NCBI GenBank assembly: GCA_022560715.1
Contig: JADFSQ010000008.1
Span: 1 to 16,752 of the forward strand
From: Bacteroidota bacterium
GTDB lineage: Bacteria; Bacteroidota; Bacteroidia; Flavobacteriales; Flavobacteriaceae
Direction: 5' to 3'
DNA: 16,752 bases
A model generated the notes under the pieces. It had not been told where the DNA came from and ran no database searches. It saw nothing but the letters and a program-made list of their open reading frames with translations. A program made the translations under genes and the position numbers. This document shows, piece by piece, positions 7,515 to 14,152 of this stretch; the first letter of the stretch is position 1; every line of letters begins with the position of its first letter.

Positions 7515-8135
7515 ATGAATAATCTTAAATTTTCGGTGTTCTTTTTTTTAGCGTCTCTTTTTGTTGTGACATTATCGGCTCAAACTGAAAGTGATAAAAC
7601 TAAACTTTCATTAAATGATGGTACTATTGATAATCAGTTTGAATATGTGATTCAAAAATCATATACATATAGAGGCAATGGAAAAATTTATAAAAATGTA
7701 GAGAGACATTGGCTCTACGCTTTAAAAGCGCATACATTAGATTCTTTAAATGCTTTACGAAAAGACTTGTCAGATACGCAAGCCGTTGTAGATACTCAAG
7801 CGAATGAAATTTCAGAATTAAAAACCAATCTTACAAATACCCAAAACAATTTAGATAAGACCAATAAAGAAAAAAACAGTATGGCTTTATTTGATTTACA
7901 AATGAGCAAAACGATTTACAATTTACTAATGTGGACTATTATTGCTGCATTATTTGTACTCTTAATATTGTTTATATACAAATTTAAGAATAGCAATTCT
8001 GTTACCAGATTAACAAAAAACACACTTATAGATATTGAAGAAGAATTCGAAGAACATCGAAGAAAAGCTCTCGAACGCGAACAAATAGTCAGGCGGCAAT
8101 TGCAAGACGAACTCAATAAACAAAAAGGAATTTAA
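7515..8135 (+). CDS. membrane coiled-coil protein encoded near trmD
   Basis: A 206-residue protein with a signal peptide (hydrophobic 6-20, likely cleavage after SA22, before Q23), a conserved-looking segment SLNDGTIDNQFEYVIQKS (32-49), a coiled coil at about 75-121, one membrane helix at about 136-156 (LLMWTIIAALFVLLILFIYKF), and a charged helical tail (171-204). The ATG at 7515 is chosen because it directly precedes the signal peptide; the frame extends upstream only into the MITE-like element. I recall homologous flavobacterial proteins labelled as tRNA (guanine-N1)-methyltransferase because they sit beside trmD. Nothing in this sequence supports a methyltransferase: there is no SAM-binding fold and it is largely coiled coil. 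The true function is unknown; an envelope scaffold or sensor is possible. Confidence 0.8.
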   Translation: MNNLKFSVFFFLASLFVVTLSAQTESDKTKLSLNDGTIDNQFEYVIQKSYTYRGNGKIYKNVERHWLYALKAHTLDSLNALRKDLSDTQAVVDTQANEISELKTNLTNTQNNLDKTNKEKNSMALFDLQMSKTIYNLLMWTIIAALFVLLILFIYKFKNSNSVTRLTKNTLIDIEEEFEEHRRKALEREQIVRRQLQDELNKQKGI

Positions 8136-8156
8136 GTTGACTGTTAAAAACAAATG

Positions 8157-8190
8157 AAAAATTCGTAATTTTCCGTTACGGATTTTTTTT
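8157..8190 (+). terminator. hairpin with T8 abutting the next start codon
   Basis: ATTCGTAA and TTACGGAT (one G-T pair), extended by flanking A and T bases, form a stem between 8157 and 8189. Eight T at 8183-8190 run directly into the ATG at 8191. It looks like an intrinsic terminator for the membrane-protein gene and leaves no separate leader for the GNAT gene. Confidence 0.6.
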
Positions 8191-8637
8191 ATGACCATAA
8201 TTACAGCACATATAGAGCATCTTGATCTTATCGTTTCACTTTTTGATGCATATCGTGTGTTCTACGGAAAACCTTCAGACAAAAACGCAGCAAAACAATT
8301 TCTGTTCGAACGCTTAAAAAACAGAGATTCTATCATATTTTTAGCACTTGTAGATAATGAAGCCGTTGGTTTTACACAATTGTATCCTTCATTCTCTTCA
8401 GTTTCCATGAAACCCATTTATATCCTGAACGATTTATTTGTCACTGAAGCATATAGAAAACAAGGTATTGGAGTTGCGCTTTTAAACAAAGCGAAAGAAT
8501 TATGCAGAGAACAAAAATATAAAGGATTAGCCTTACAAACAGAAACTACCAATCCGGCACAGCATTTATACGAACGTTTAGGCTGGAAAAAAGATCCAGA
8601 CTTGCAATATTTTTGGACGAATGATGAATTAATCTAA
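8191..8637 (+). CDS. GNAT-family N-acetyltransferase
   Basis: A 148-residue acetyl-CoA-dependent acetyltransferase of the compact GNAT type. Strand 4 and the pyrophosphate loop are clear in LFVTEAYRKQGIGVALL (82-98, R/Q-x-x-G-x-G), and motif B is LYERLGWKKD (126-135), ending in the common FWTN tail seen in small-molecule acetyltransferases. The substrate cannot be inferred. The start at ATG 8191 directly follows the T run of a terminator-like hairpin, so expression depends on read-through from the upstream gene or on a promoter inside it. Alternative starts would remove part of the first beta strand. It precedes trmD by 227 bases. Confidence 0.9.
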   Translation: MTIITAHIEHLDLIVSLFDAYRVFYGKPSDKNAAKQFLFERLKNRDSIIFLALVDNEAVGFTQLYPSFSSVSMKPIYILNDLFVTEAYRKQGIGVALLNKAKELCREQKYKGLALQTETTNPAQHLYERLGWKKDPDLQYFWTNDELI

Positions 8638-8800
8638 ATCTCTACTTGTACAAATGGGTCATAAGTTTTATAATGAATGATTTTATTTCAGTATGAAACT
8701 CATTAGGTTTAAAAACTGATGACCGAAGTCGGAATGAAATTTCAGGTCTTCGTTACCCAATTTCCCACCCGAAAATACTTTAAATACTTAATAATGACTT

Positions 8801-8824
8801 ACTGCTAACTGCGACTGCTAACTG
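8801..8824 (+). repeat. two-copy tandem ACTGCTAACTG
   Basis: ACTGCTAACTG occurs at 8801-8811 and again at 8814-8824 (period 13) in the gap before trmD. The rest of the gap 8638-8864 holds only a short palindrome (TGAAATTTCA) and a weak -7-like CATCTTTG at 8839-8846. Confidence 0.5.
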
Positions 8825-8864
8825 AAGACTTTTTTTCGCATCTTTGTACTTTACATATTTACTT

Positions 8865-9542
8865 ATGAGAATAGACATCATAACCGTTTTACCTGAATTA
8901 TTAAAAAGCCCGTTTGAAGCTTCTATTTTAAAACGTGCCATTGATGCTAATTTGGTAGCTATACATTTTCATAATTTAAGAGATTACACAAGCAATAAAT
9001 ACAAATCAATTGACGATACACAGTTTGGAGGTGGCGCAGGAATGATCATGATGGTAGAACCTATCGATAAGTGTATTTCTAAACTAAAAACAGAACGCAA
9101 TTACGACGATATTATTTATATGACACCAGATGGCGAAACGCTAAATCAAAGTATTGCCAACCACATTTCTACAAAAGAAAATATTATTATTCTTTGCGGA
9201 CATTATAAAGGAGTTGACCAACGTGTACGCGACCAATTTATAACACGGGAAATATCCATTGGCGATTATGTGCTGTCTGGTGGCGAACTTGGTGCAGCAG
9301 TGCTTTGCGATGCTATAATACGATTAATTCCAGGTGTATTAGGAAATGAAACCTCTGCCCTAACCGACTCCTTTCAAGACAATTTATTAGCACCACCAAT
9401 TTATACAAAACCAAGAGATTATAAAGGTTGGAAAGTACCAAAAGTATTGTTTAGTGGTAATTTTCCTGAAATAGAAAAATGGCGAGAAGAACAAGCCTAT
9501 AAACGTACTAAAGAACGTCGCCCGGATTTGTTGGATGAATAA
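8865..9542 (+). CDS. trmD: tRNA (guanine-N1)-methyltransferase TrmD
   Basis: A 225-residue SPOUT-class enzyme that methylates G37 of tRNAs carrying a G at position 36, using S-adenosylmethionine, and prevents +1 frameshifting. It starts with the canonical [13 protein letters not shown], has the [12 protein letters not shown] segment (55-66), and the trefoil-knot motifs TPDG (87-90), [10 protein letters not shown] (111-120) and [14 protein letters not shown] (130-143). D168 in TDSFQD corresponds to the catalytic aspartate. I use ATG 8865, not the upstream in-frame TTG at 8844, because the family begins at MRIDI. Its normal partners rimM, rpsP and rplS are not adjacent here; the next stretch downstream is an accessory segment. 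Confidence 0.96.
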   Translation: MRIDIITVLPELLKSPFEASILKRAIDANLVAIHFHNLRDYTSNKYKSIDDTQFGGGAGMIMMVEPIDKCISKLKTERNYDDIIYMTPDGETLNQSIANHISTKENIIILCGHYKGVDQRVRDQFITREISIGDYVLSGGELGAAVLCDAIIRLIPGVLGNETSALTDSFQDNLLAPPIYTKPRDYKGWKVPKVLFSGNFPEIEKWREEQAYKRTKERRPDLLDE

Positions 9543-9583
9543 TGTGAAAAATGGACGGAACATTAAAAGGTGTTTTACGTAAA

Positions 9584-9797
9584 AACGTGTTTTTAAAGGG
9601 GTTTAAGAGAGACGCTTATCGTTTATGTAAAAATTGAGAACGGATTGGCTTGTGATCAACTCGGCAGCTGCTCAACCGCGTGAAAATCTGAAAGACGAGC
9701 CTAGACTGACTTTTCAGATTACACAAACGGCTCGAATTTCATATCTGAAATTCAGCCGTTATTGCTTTTATACTACAGTTCTTTGTTGTGACACGTT
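9584..9797. other. structured non-coding stretch with nested hairpins
   Basis: The segment is bounded by AACGTGT (9584-9590) and its exact inverse ACACGTT (9791-9797). Inside are a hairpin with 9-bp arms AATCTGAAA/TTTCAGATT (9685-9693, 9712-9720) and, two bases further after a short flank, a near-perfect 15-bp stem: AACGGCT (9726-9732), one bulged C, GAATTTCA (9734-9741), a TATC loop, TGAAATTC (9746-9753), AGCCGTT (9754-9760). A palindrome GCAGCTGC lies upstream. Part of it is visibly richer in G+C than its surroundings. I see no convincing gene; a short frame across it has no family resemblance. It may be a structured RNA, a folded recombination site or a decayed mobile element. Confidence 0.55.
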
Positions 9798-9818
9798 ATT
9801 ATTTAATTTTCCCAATGA

Positions 9819-9849
9819 TTGGGAATTATAATTATTTTATGTATATTTG
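9819..9849 (+). promoter_or_regulatory. Bacteroidota-type promoter of the toxin-antitoxin pair
   Basis: TTG (9819-9821), a 20-base spacer, then TATATTTG (9842-9849) matches the TTG-N(17-23)-TAnnTTTG pattern. The toxin ATG at 9870 would lie about 15 bases after the transcript start. This is the best promoter match in the window. Confidence 0.65.
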
Positions 9850-9869
9850 CAAAAGAACTAAGTATATCA

Positions 9870-10250
9870 ATGACAGAATTACCAAGTACGATTGATAATA
9901 TCAGAATCATACAGGAATTTATTTCCGAGACAAGAAAAAGAATCTCTGAAGGTGTTGATATAACTTTTACGAGAAAAGCTAGTTCTGAATTAGAAAGTTT
10001 GATGCTTGATTATGACATTAACGAAGAAAACATTGAATATGCTATTTTGAATCTTACACCTGAAAATTATTACAGAGGGATTGATCCTTCAGGAGGTGCT
10101 GATTTTAGTGTCTGTGCTTTTCGTGTATTAGTTGGGAATGATAATGTAGAAATTTATTTGAAATATGGACTTGAAGTTGATGGTCTACAAATTTTAATTT
10201 TTTCTAATCATATACCAGATTACCCAATGAGTCAACCGTTTAAAAACTAA
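9870..10250 (+). CDS. MqsR-like toxin (putative)
   Basis: A 126-residue protein with the layout of MqsR/RelE-fold mRNA interferases. TFTRKASSELESLMLDYDINEENIEYAILNL (32-62) parallels the MqsR stretch with a TR-S motif and a helix before the GLSESDFYKSM region; here the equivalent is LTPENYYRGI. The C-terminal strand pair VEIYLKYGLEVDGLQILIFSNH (93-114) parallels MqsR's VYLKITVIHDVLIVSFKEK, including the YLK triplet. The arginine in YYRG takes the place of the MqsR catalytic-region lysine, and the equivalent of the final lysine is not obvious. The real start is ATG 9870; the frame runs back to a TTG inside the promoter. The next gene encodes an HTH protein 4 bases later, the normal toxin-first MqsRA order. 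The family call is by eye and remote. Confidence 0.55.
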   Translation: MTELPSTIDNIRIIQEFISETRKRISEGVDITFTRKASSELESLMLDYDINEENIEYAILNLTPENYYRGIDPSGGADFSVCAFRVLVGNDNVEIYLKYGLEVDGLQILIFSNHIPDYPMSQPFKN

Positions 10251-10254
10251 AGTT

Positions 10255-10752
10255 ATGGAAGTAAAAAAAATATTAACAAGAGAAAATCAACCTACGAATG
10301 AATTACAAAGATCTATAGATAAAATATTCAAAAATATTAAATTGACATATATGGAGGTGTATTATTTAGATTATGAAGTAAATGAAGATACTGGTATAAT
10401 TAATAGAGAAAAAAAAGTTGAATATTACACAAAAAGTCAAGTTAACCGTAATATGAAAGCATTAAAGAGTTCTTACCTTATTGCTAAAGGTGCAGCAGCT
10501 CCAAATGAGATTATTAGTTTTAGAAAAAAATATCATATTCCTGCATCTACATTAAGTGTCATACTAGGCTTTAGTAAGAATACTATTTCTAATATTGAAA
10601 ATGATGGGGTGACCTCTTTACCTAGCGGAAGATTGATTAAGATGAGTATTAGCAATAAAGATATTATATCTTATTATATTCAAGTATGTGATTCTATTGA
10701 TAATCGAAAAAAAGATGAACTCTCTAAAAAAATAATGGAATTAGGATTATAG
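10255..10752 (+). CDS. HTH antitoxin, MqsA-like without zinc domain (putative)
   Basis: A 165-residue protein whose C-terminal part (about 84-125) has an XRE-type helix-turn-helix: NEIISFRKKYHIPASTLSVILGFSKNTISNIENDGV, followed by SLPSGRLIKM, much like the DNA-binding half of MqsA-type antitoxins (sequence split here only by description). The N-terminal 75 residues include a Tyr-rich YMEVYYLDYEVN and a TKSQVNRNMKALKSSY stretch in the place of MqsA's zinc-binding toxin-binding domain, but there is only one cysteine in the whole protein (C145), so no zinc site. The gene begins 4 bases after the putative toxin stop, indicating one operon. It would neutralise the toxin and repress the shared promoter. 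A weak AT-rich hairpin (10756-10777) follows the stop. Confidence 0.6.
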   Translation: MEVKKILTRENQPTNELQRSIDKIFKNIKLTYMEVYYLDYEVNEDTGIINREKKVEYYTKSQVNRNMKALKSSYLIAKGAAAPNEIISFRKKYHIPASTLSVILGFSKNTISNIENDGVTSLPSGRLIKMSISNKDIISYYIQVCDSIDNRKKDELSKKIMELGL

Positions 10753-10787
10753 TACATTGAAAAATTATATTTTCAATTTAAACTCTA

Positions 10788-10890
10788 ATGGGGCACAATA
10801 TTAAGATATGGACTTTTTCAATTGCCAATATCATACGATACCTACCTACGGTAGGCAGGAGCGAAGATAACTTTTAAAACTTGTTGTCAA
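10788..10890 (+). repeat. ~100-bp direct repeat, copy 1
   Basis: This stretch matches 13316-13420 in the same orientation, including a shared run ATGGACTTTTTCAATTG and a central palindrome (CCTACCTAC-G-GTAGGCAGG, 10841-10859) followed by GGAGCGAA. It lies in the 311-base gap between the convergent antitoxin and Fic genes. The rest of that gap is AT-rich and shows no gene. Confidence 0.75.
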
Positions 10891-11063
10891 TAGTTTATAA
10901 CTTTAATGAAAAAGAATTTCAAGGTTCAGGTTTAAATATGAATTTGAAGTTTTTAATGTTGCAAAATATTTTTGGAACTTTAAACTTTGAAAAAGTTGAA
11001 GTGAGCTACAACCCTTGAATTTACTACTATTTCAGCTATTATTTTCTACATAGTTACCACACG

Positions 11064-12149
11064 TTATTCTTTTTCAAGTATTGTCATTAGTCGGTGATTA
11101 AGATAAAGTTTTTCTTTTCCCAATTTTACAGATTTCAGAAAACCTTTTTCCTCTAATGCTATCAAATAATTCCCTACGGTTTTTGCTGTTCCTAGTCCTG
11201 CATCAATTAAATGCTGTCTTTTTGTATATGGAAGTTTGTATAATATTTCTATTAAGTCTTTAGAATACGCTTTTGGAAGTTCCTTTTTAATTTCTTCTGA
11301 AGTTGTTTTCATTGAATTTAAAATATCCTCTAATCTCGTTATTCCCCTTTTAGAAGTCCATTCAATCATGTCCAAGATATACATTATCCAACTTTCCCAA
11401 TCTTCTTTTTCTGTTACTTGTCTTAACCTTTTATAATATTCCGACTTGTTTTTAATGATGTACTCACTCAAATAAATTGCAGGAATATCAAGTAGATTTT
11501 CAATTTTAAGATATAGCAAGAGGAGTATTCGTCCTGTTCTGCCATTTCCGTCAGAAAAAGGGTGTATTGCTTCAAATTGATAATGTAGTAATGCTAATTT
11601 TATTAAAGGGTCTAATGAGTTGTCCTCATTTATAAACTTTTCAAGATTTCCTAATTTTTCTCTAATTACAGATTCTCCTGATGGAGGAGTATAAATAACG
11701 TCTCCCTTATTATTGGAAAGTGTGGTTCCAGGTGTCGTTCTAATATTGGAGGTATTTTGTCGGATACGTTGCATTATTTCAATACAGAGATTTGTAGTAA
11801 TGAAAGGTCTTGATTCTAATTGTTCTAGTCCGTACCAAAGAGCATCTTTGTAATTTATAACTTCTTTTGCTGTTTGATTCTCAAATTTTTTGTCTGCAAT
11901 TACAGATTTGTACAATTCATCATTAGTAGTAATTATATTTTCGATTTCAGAACTCGCCTTTGCTTCTTGCAAATGAATTGTGTCTAAAAACAATCTAGGA
12001 TTTGGAAGGTTTGTTATTGCTCCATTTAATTGGGCTAACGCTCTACTTGCGGTAATAGTTTTACGTAAGATTTCTGTGGTTTCCAAGTCTATGCTTGGAG
12101 GCAGAATAGGTAAACTATTATAAGGCTTATCTTTTTTAAAGTCTCTCAT
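11064..12149 (-). CDS. Fic-family AMP-transferase, class II, with C-terminal wHTH
   Basis: A 361-residue Fic protein, which typically transfers AMP from ATP to a hydroxyl side chain of a target protein. The active-site motif HPFSDGNGRTGR is intact at 196-207 (catalytic H196). An N-terminal inhibitory motif of the form S/T-x-x-x-E-G/N is present as SSEIEN (66-71, E70), so this is a class II Fic that is autoinhibited in cis. The N-terminal region matches the Fic_N-type helical domain, and residues about 290-361 look like a winged helix (TAKTVGNYLIALEEKGFL), as in the Shewanella SoFic type. The ATG at 12149 is preceded by two tandem operator-like sites, which fits autoregulation through the winged helix. 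The cellular target is unknown; stand-alone Fic genes of this type are common accessory genes. Confidence 0.92.
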   Translation of the reverse strand: MRDFKKDKPYNSLPILPPSIDLETTEILRKTITASRALAQLNGAITNLPNPRLFLDTIHLQEAKASSEIENIITTNDELYKSVIADKKFENQTAKEVINYKDALWYGLEQLESRPFITTNLCIEIMQRIRQNTSNIRTTPGTTLSNNKGDVIYTPPSGESVIREKLGNLEKFINEDNSLDPLIKLALLHYQFEAIHPFSDGNGRTGRILLLLYLKIENLLDIPAIYLSEYIIKNKSEYYKRLRQVTEKEDWESWIMYILDMIEWTSKRGITRLEDILNSMKTTSEEIKKELPKAYSKDLIEILYKLPYTKRQHLIDAGLGTAKTVGNYLIALEEKGFLKSVKLGKEKLYLNHRLMTILEKE

Positions 12150-12168
12150 ACTAGAACGAAGGTAAGTT

Positions 12169-12235
12169 TTACTCTCTTTTGCTTAACGAGTGTAAATATA
12201 GTTAAAAATTACTCTCGTTTTTGTTTTAAGTGTAA
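12169..12235 (-). promoter_or_regulatory. two tandem operator-like sites ahead of fic
   Basis: On the minus strand the motif TTACACT-N12-GAGAGTAA occurs twice, at 12195-12169 and 12235-12209, exactly 40 bases apart (about four helical turns). Each copy is an imperfect dyad. A -7-like TATATTTA (12200-12193) overlaps the fic-proximal copy. Conservation of the half-sites while the 12-base centres differ argues for protein binding sites. The likely regulator is the Fic winged-helix domain, by inference. Confidence 0.6.
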
Positions 12236-12342
12236 TTTTTACCTATGAGATAGATAGTGCTAGTTTTTGCTTTTAACATAACTATTAGTTTTCCTAATGG
12301 GTTTTTACTTGTTTTTTACCACAGTTCTTTGTTACACACCGT

Positions 12343-13278
12343 CTATCTATTTAGAATTTCTTTTACCAGCTCACGTCCAACATCCGTTAAAAGCATTTCC
12401 TCATCATTTAGAAAGCGAATAAAACCATGTTTTACCAAATTACCAATATTGTTCGAAATATTCATTTGTCTACTTCTTGTTTTTCGTTTTGTCTCTTTAT
12501 AAGCATCTCTTAACTGGTCACGTGTAAATTCTTTCTTCCCAAAATTGCTTGAATAAAAGCCATAAAGAAGAATCCACTCTTTTTCAGATTTAGCTATATT
12601 CTTAATTACATTCTCACGCATGGCAGGATATTTATCCGACGTTGGCAAGGGTTTTACCTCTTTTGATTCATCCGTTTTAGTTTTAGTGGTAGGTTTTCTT
12701 ACTGGACGCTTTGAAATTTGTTTACTATTTGTTGATGTTTTATCTTCTTCATTGGTTACTGTTTTTACAGTTTCTGAATTTTCTTTTTCAAGCAATAGAC
12801 TATTTTGATTTTTTAAATCTTCAATTTGTTGTTTTAGTTTAGAAACATCAGGACTTCCCTGTTGAATTAATTCTAGTTGCCTTTTTTCAGCAGCAATTTC
12901 TTGTTGTGCTACTACATCTTCTAAACTGTGTTTATTTCTTGCAATAATGTCATCTAGTTTGTTCTTGTTACTTAAACCTTTTCTGAATGAAATTGATTTT
13001 TGATTGATTGAATCAAAAATGGCCATTAGATTTGGTAGTATTAGCATATATATTACCATAACCAATAATGGATACCAAAGGTTTAAATCTAGTTTAAGAT
13101 AATCGTTTTCAATAAGCCTAATTCTATCTATTAAAGAAGAATCAGAAAAAAATAAGATTGCCAGGAATCTCCAATTAATTGCCATCCAAGAAAGAATGAA
13201 CGTTCCTATTGCAGGGTTTTTTAGTCGTTCTCTTGAAGCCTCGAAAAGCGATAATATTATTTCTTTAAATGATGTCAT
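12343..13278 (-). CDS. unrecognised two-TM, coiled-coil, winged-helix-like protein
   Basis: A 311-residue protein of unknown function. The N-terminal amphipathic segment SFKEIILSLFEASRERLKNP is followed by two membrane helices (about 24-44, with an NW pair, and 66-88). A cytoplasmic coiled coil runs from about 105 to 168, then a Lys/Thr/Ser-rich linker (169-212), then a compact C-terminal domain (218-311) whose EFTRDQLRDAYK, NIGNLVKHGFIRFL and MLLTDVGRELV stretches suggest a winged helix or similar fold. I recall similar N-termini in other Bacteroidota hypothetical proteins but no assigned function. The gene lies 193 bases upstream of fic on the same strand, but the fic operators lie between, so it is probably a separate unit. 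A membrane-anchored sensor or effector is an inference from architecture only. Confidence 0.8.
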   Translation of the reverse strand: MTSFKEIILSLFEASRERLKNPAIGTFILSWMAINWRFLAILFFSDSSLIDRIRLIENDYLKLDLNLWYPLLVMVIYMLILPNLMAIFDSINQKSISFRKGLSNKNKLDDIIARNKHSLEDVVAQQEIAAEKRQLELIQQGSPDVSKLKQQIEDLKNQNSLLLEKENSETVKTVTNEEDKTSTNSKQISKRPVRKPTTKTKTDESKEVKPLPTSDKYPAMRENVIKNIAKSEKEWILLYGFYSSNFGKKEFTRDQLRDAYKETKRKTRSRQMNISNNIGNLVKHGFIRFLNDEEMLLTDVGRELVKEILNR

Positions 13279-13315
13279 ATGCTTGTTTAGACTTTACTTA
13301 TGCATTTTGTTTCAA

Positions 13316-13420
13316 ATGGTGTGTAATGTTAAGACATGGACTTTTTCAATTGTCTATATCATACAATACTTTCCTACGGTAGGCAAGGAGCGAAAGTAGT
13401 TTTTATAAACTTGTAATCAA
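13316..13420 (+). repeat. ~100-bp direct repeat, copy 2
   Basis: It matches 10788-10890, with the shared run ATGGACTTTTTCAATTG at its centre and a shorter palindrome CCTAC-G-GTAGG (13373-13383), then AAGGAGCGAA. It sits just upstream of the membrane-protein gene, in the 240-base gap to the PPOX gene. Together the two copies bracket the fic and membrane-protein genes. Confidence 0.75.
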
Positions 13421-13518
13421 CTACTTACGTGTAAAAATTAAGAAGTGTTATTAACATAATTTGTAATTGCAAGTAATCCCAAAAGTCACACAAGCTAAAG
13501 TTCTCGATAAATTTTACT

Positions 13519-14124
13519 TCACAAATCCTTTTGGTAACGCTTAACCATAGCCTCTTGGGTTTCAGGTGTTTCATTAAAGCCTAATTGGTCACTGAGCATT
13601 TGTCCCATAGTTGGCAGTTCACTACGCTCTATTTTTGAGTTTTCATGCCATAATTTAGAACGCATAAATGCTTTCGCACAATGTAAGAAAACCTCTTCTA
13701 CCTTAATTACCAAACAGGTTTTTACTGGTATTTTTTCAGACGAAAACATTTCTATATACTTTGTATCCGAAGTTATAAAAGCTGCCCCATTTAAACGTAA
13801 GGTTTCATCAACTCCTGGAATAAGGAACAACATTCCAATACGTCCAGTTTCGACAATATTAATTAAACTATCTACTCTATTGTTTCCTTTTGCATCCGGA
13901 ATAACAATTTCTTGACTGTTAAGCACTTTAACAAATCCTGGATTGCCACCTCGTGGTGAAGCATCCATTTTCCCATTCTTGTTAGAAGTAGATAATACGA
14001 TAAATGGTGATTTGCTAATAAAGTTTATAGCGTGTTTATCTAAAATTGAAAATACTTTATCTTTTGCTCTACCACTTGGCAAATCGTATAGCTCTCGAAG
14101 TTGGTTTTCGGTTTCAATTTTCAT
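13519..14124 (-). CDS. PPOX-class FMN-binding flavoprotein
   Basis: A 201-residue protein of the pyridoxamine 5'-phosphate oxidase-like split-barrel superfamily, in the subgroup resembling Deinococcus DR_2398 / MSMEG_1061. Conserved segments are FIVLSTSNKNGKMDASPRGGNPGFV (41-65), VIPDAKGNNRVDSLINI (74-90), GRIGMLFLIPGVDETLRLNG (94-113) and HCAKAFMRSKLW (148-159). These bind FMN and form the dimer. It is likely a cytosolic flavin-dependent oxidoreductase with unknown substrate, not the vitamin B6 biosynthetic enzyme itself. It is 28 bases downstream of the nitronate monooxygenase-like gene on the same strand, so the two flavoproteins probably share a transcript. Confidence 0.88.
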   Translation of the reverse strand: MKIETENQLRELYDLPSGRAKDKVFSILDKHAINFISKSPFIVLSTSNKNGKMDASPRGGNPGFVKVLNSQEIVIPDAKGNNRVDSLINIVETGRIGMLFLIPGVDETLRLNGAAFITSDTKYIEMFSSEKIPVKTCLVIKVEEVFLHCAKAFMRSKLWHENSKIERSELPTMGQMLSDQLGFNETPETQEAMVKRYQKDL

Positions 14125-14152
14125 TTAGTTTTTTTAAGAACAGATAATACGT

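Noticed and set aside
9726..9797. Integron attC site
   Set aside because: The hairpin has AAC/GTT ends and a bulged base, but it is too short for a normal attC, the GTTATT ends do not fit GTTRRRY, and no integrase gene is in the window.
9634..9831. 65-residue open frame as a gene
   Set aside because: It runs across the hairpin-rich stretch and into the TA promoter, has no family resemblance and no start signal.
11064..13278. Fic and the membrane gene as one operon or a Fic toxin-antitoxin pair
   Set aside because: The two operator-like sites and a 193-base gap separate them, and this Fic carries its own inhibitory motif, so no partner antitoxin is needed.
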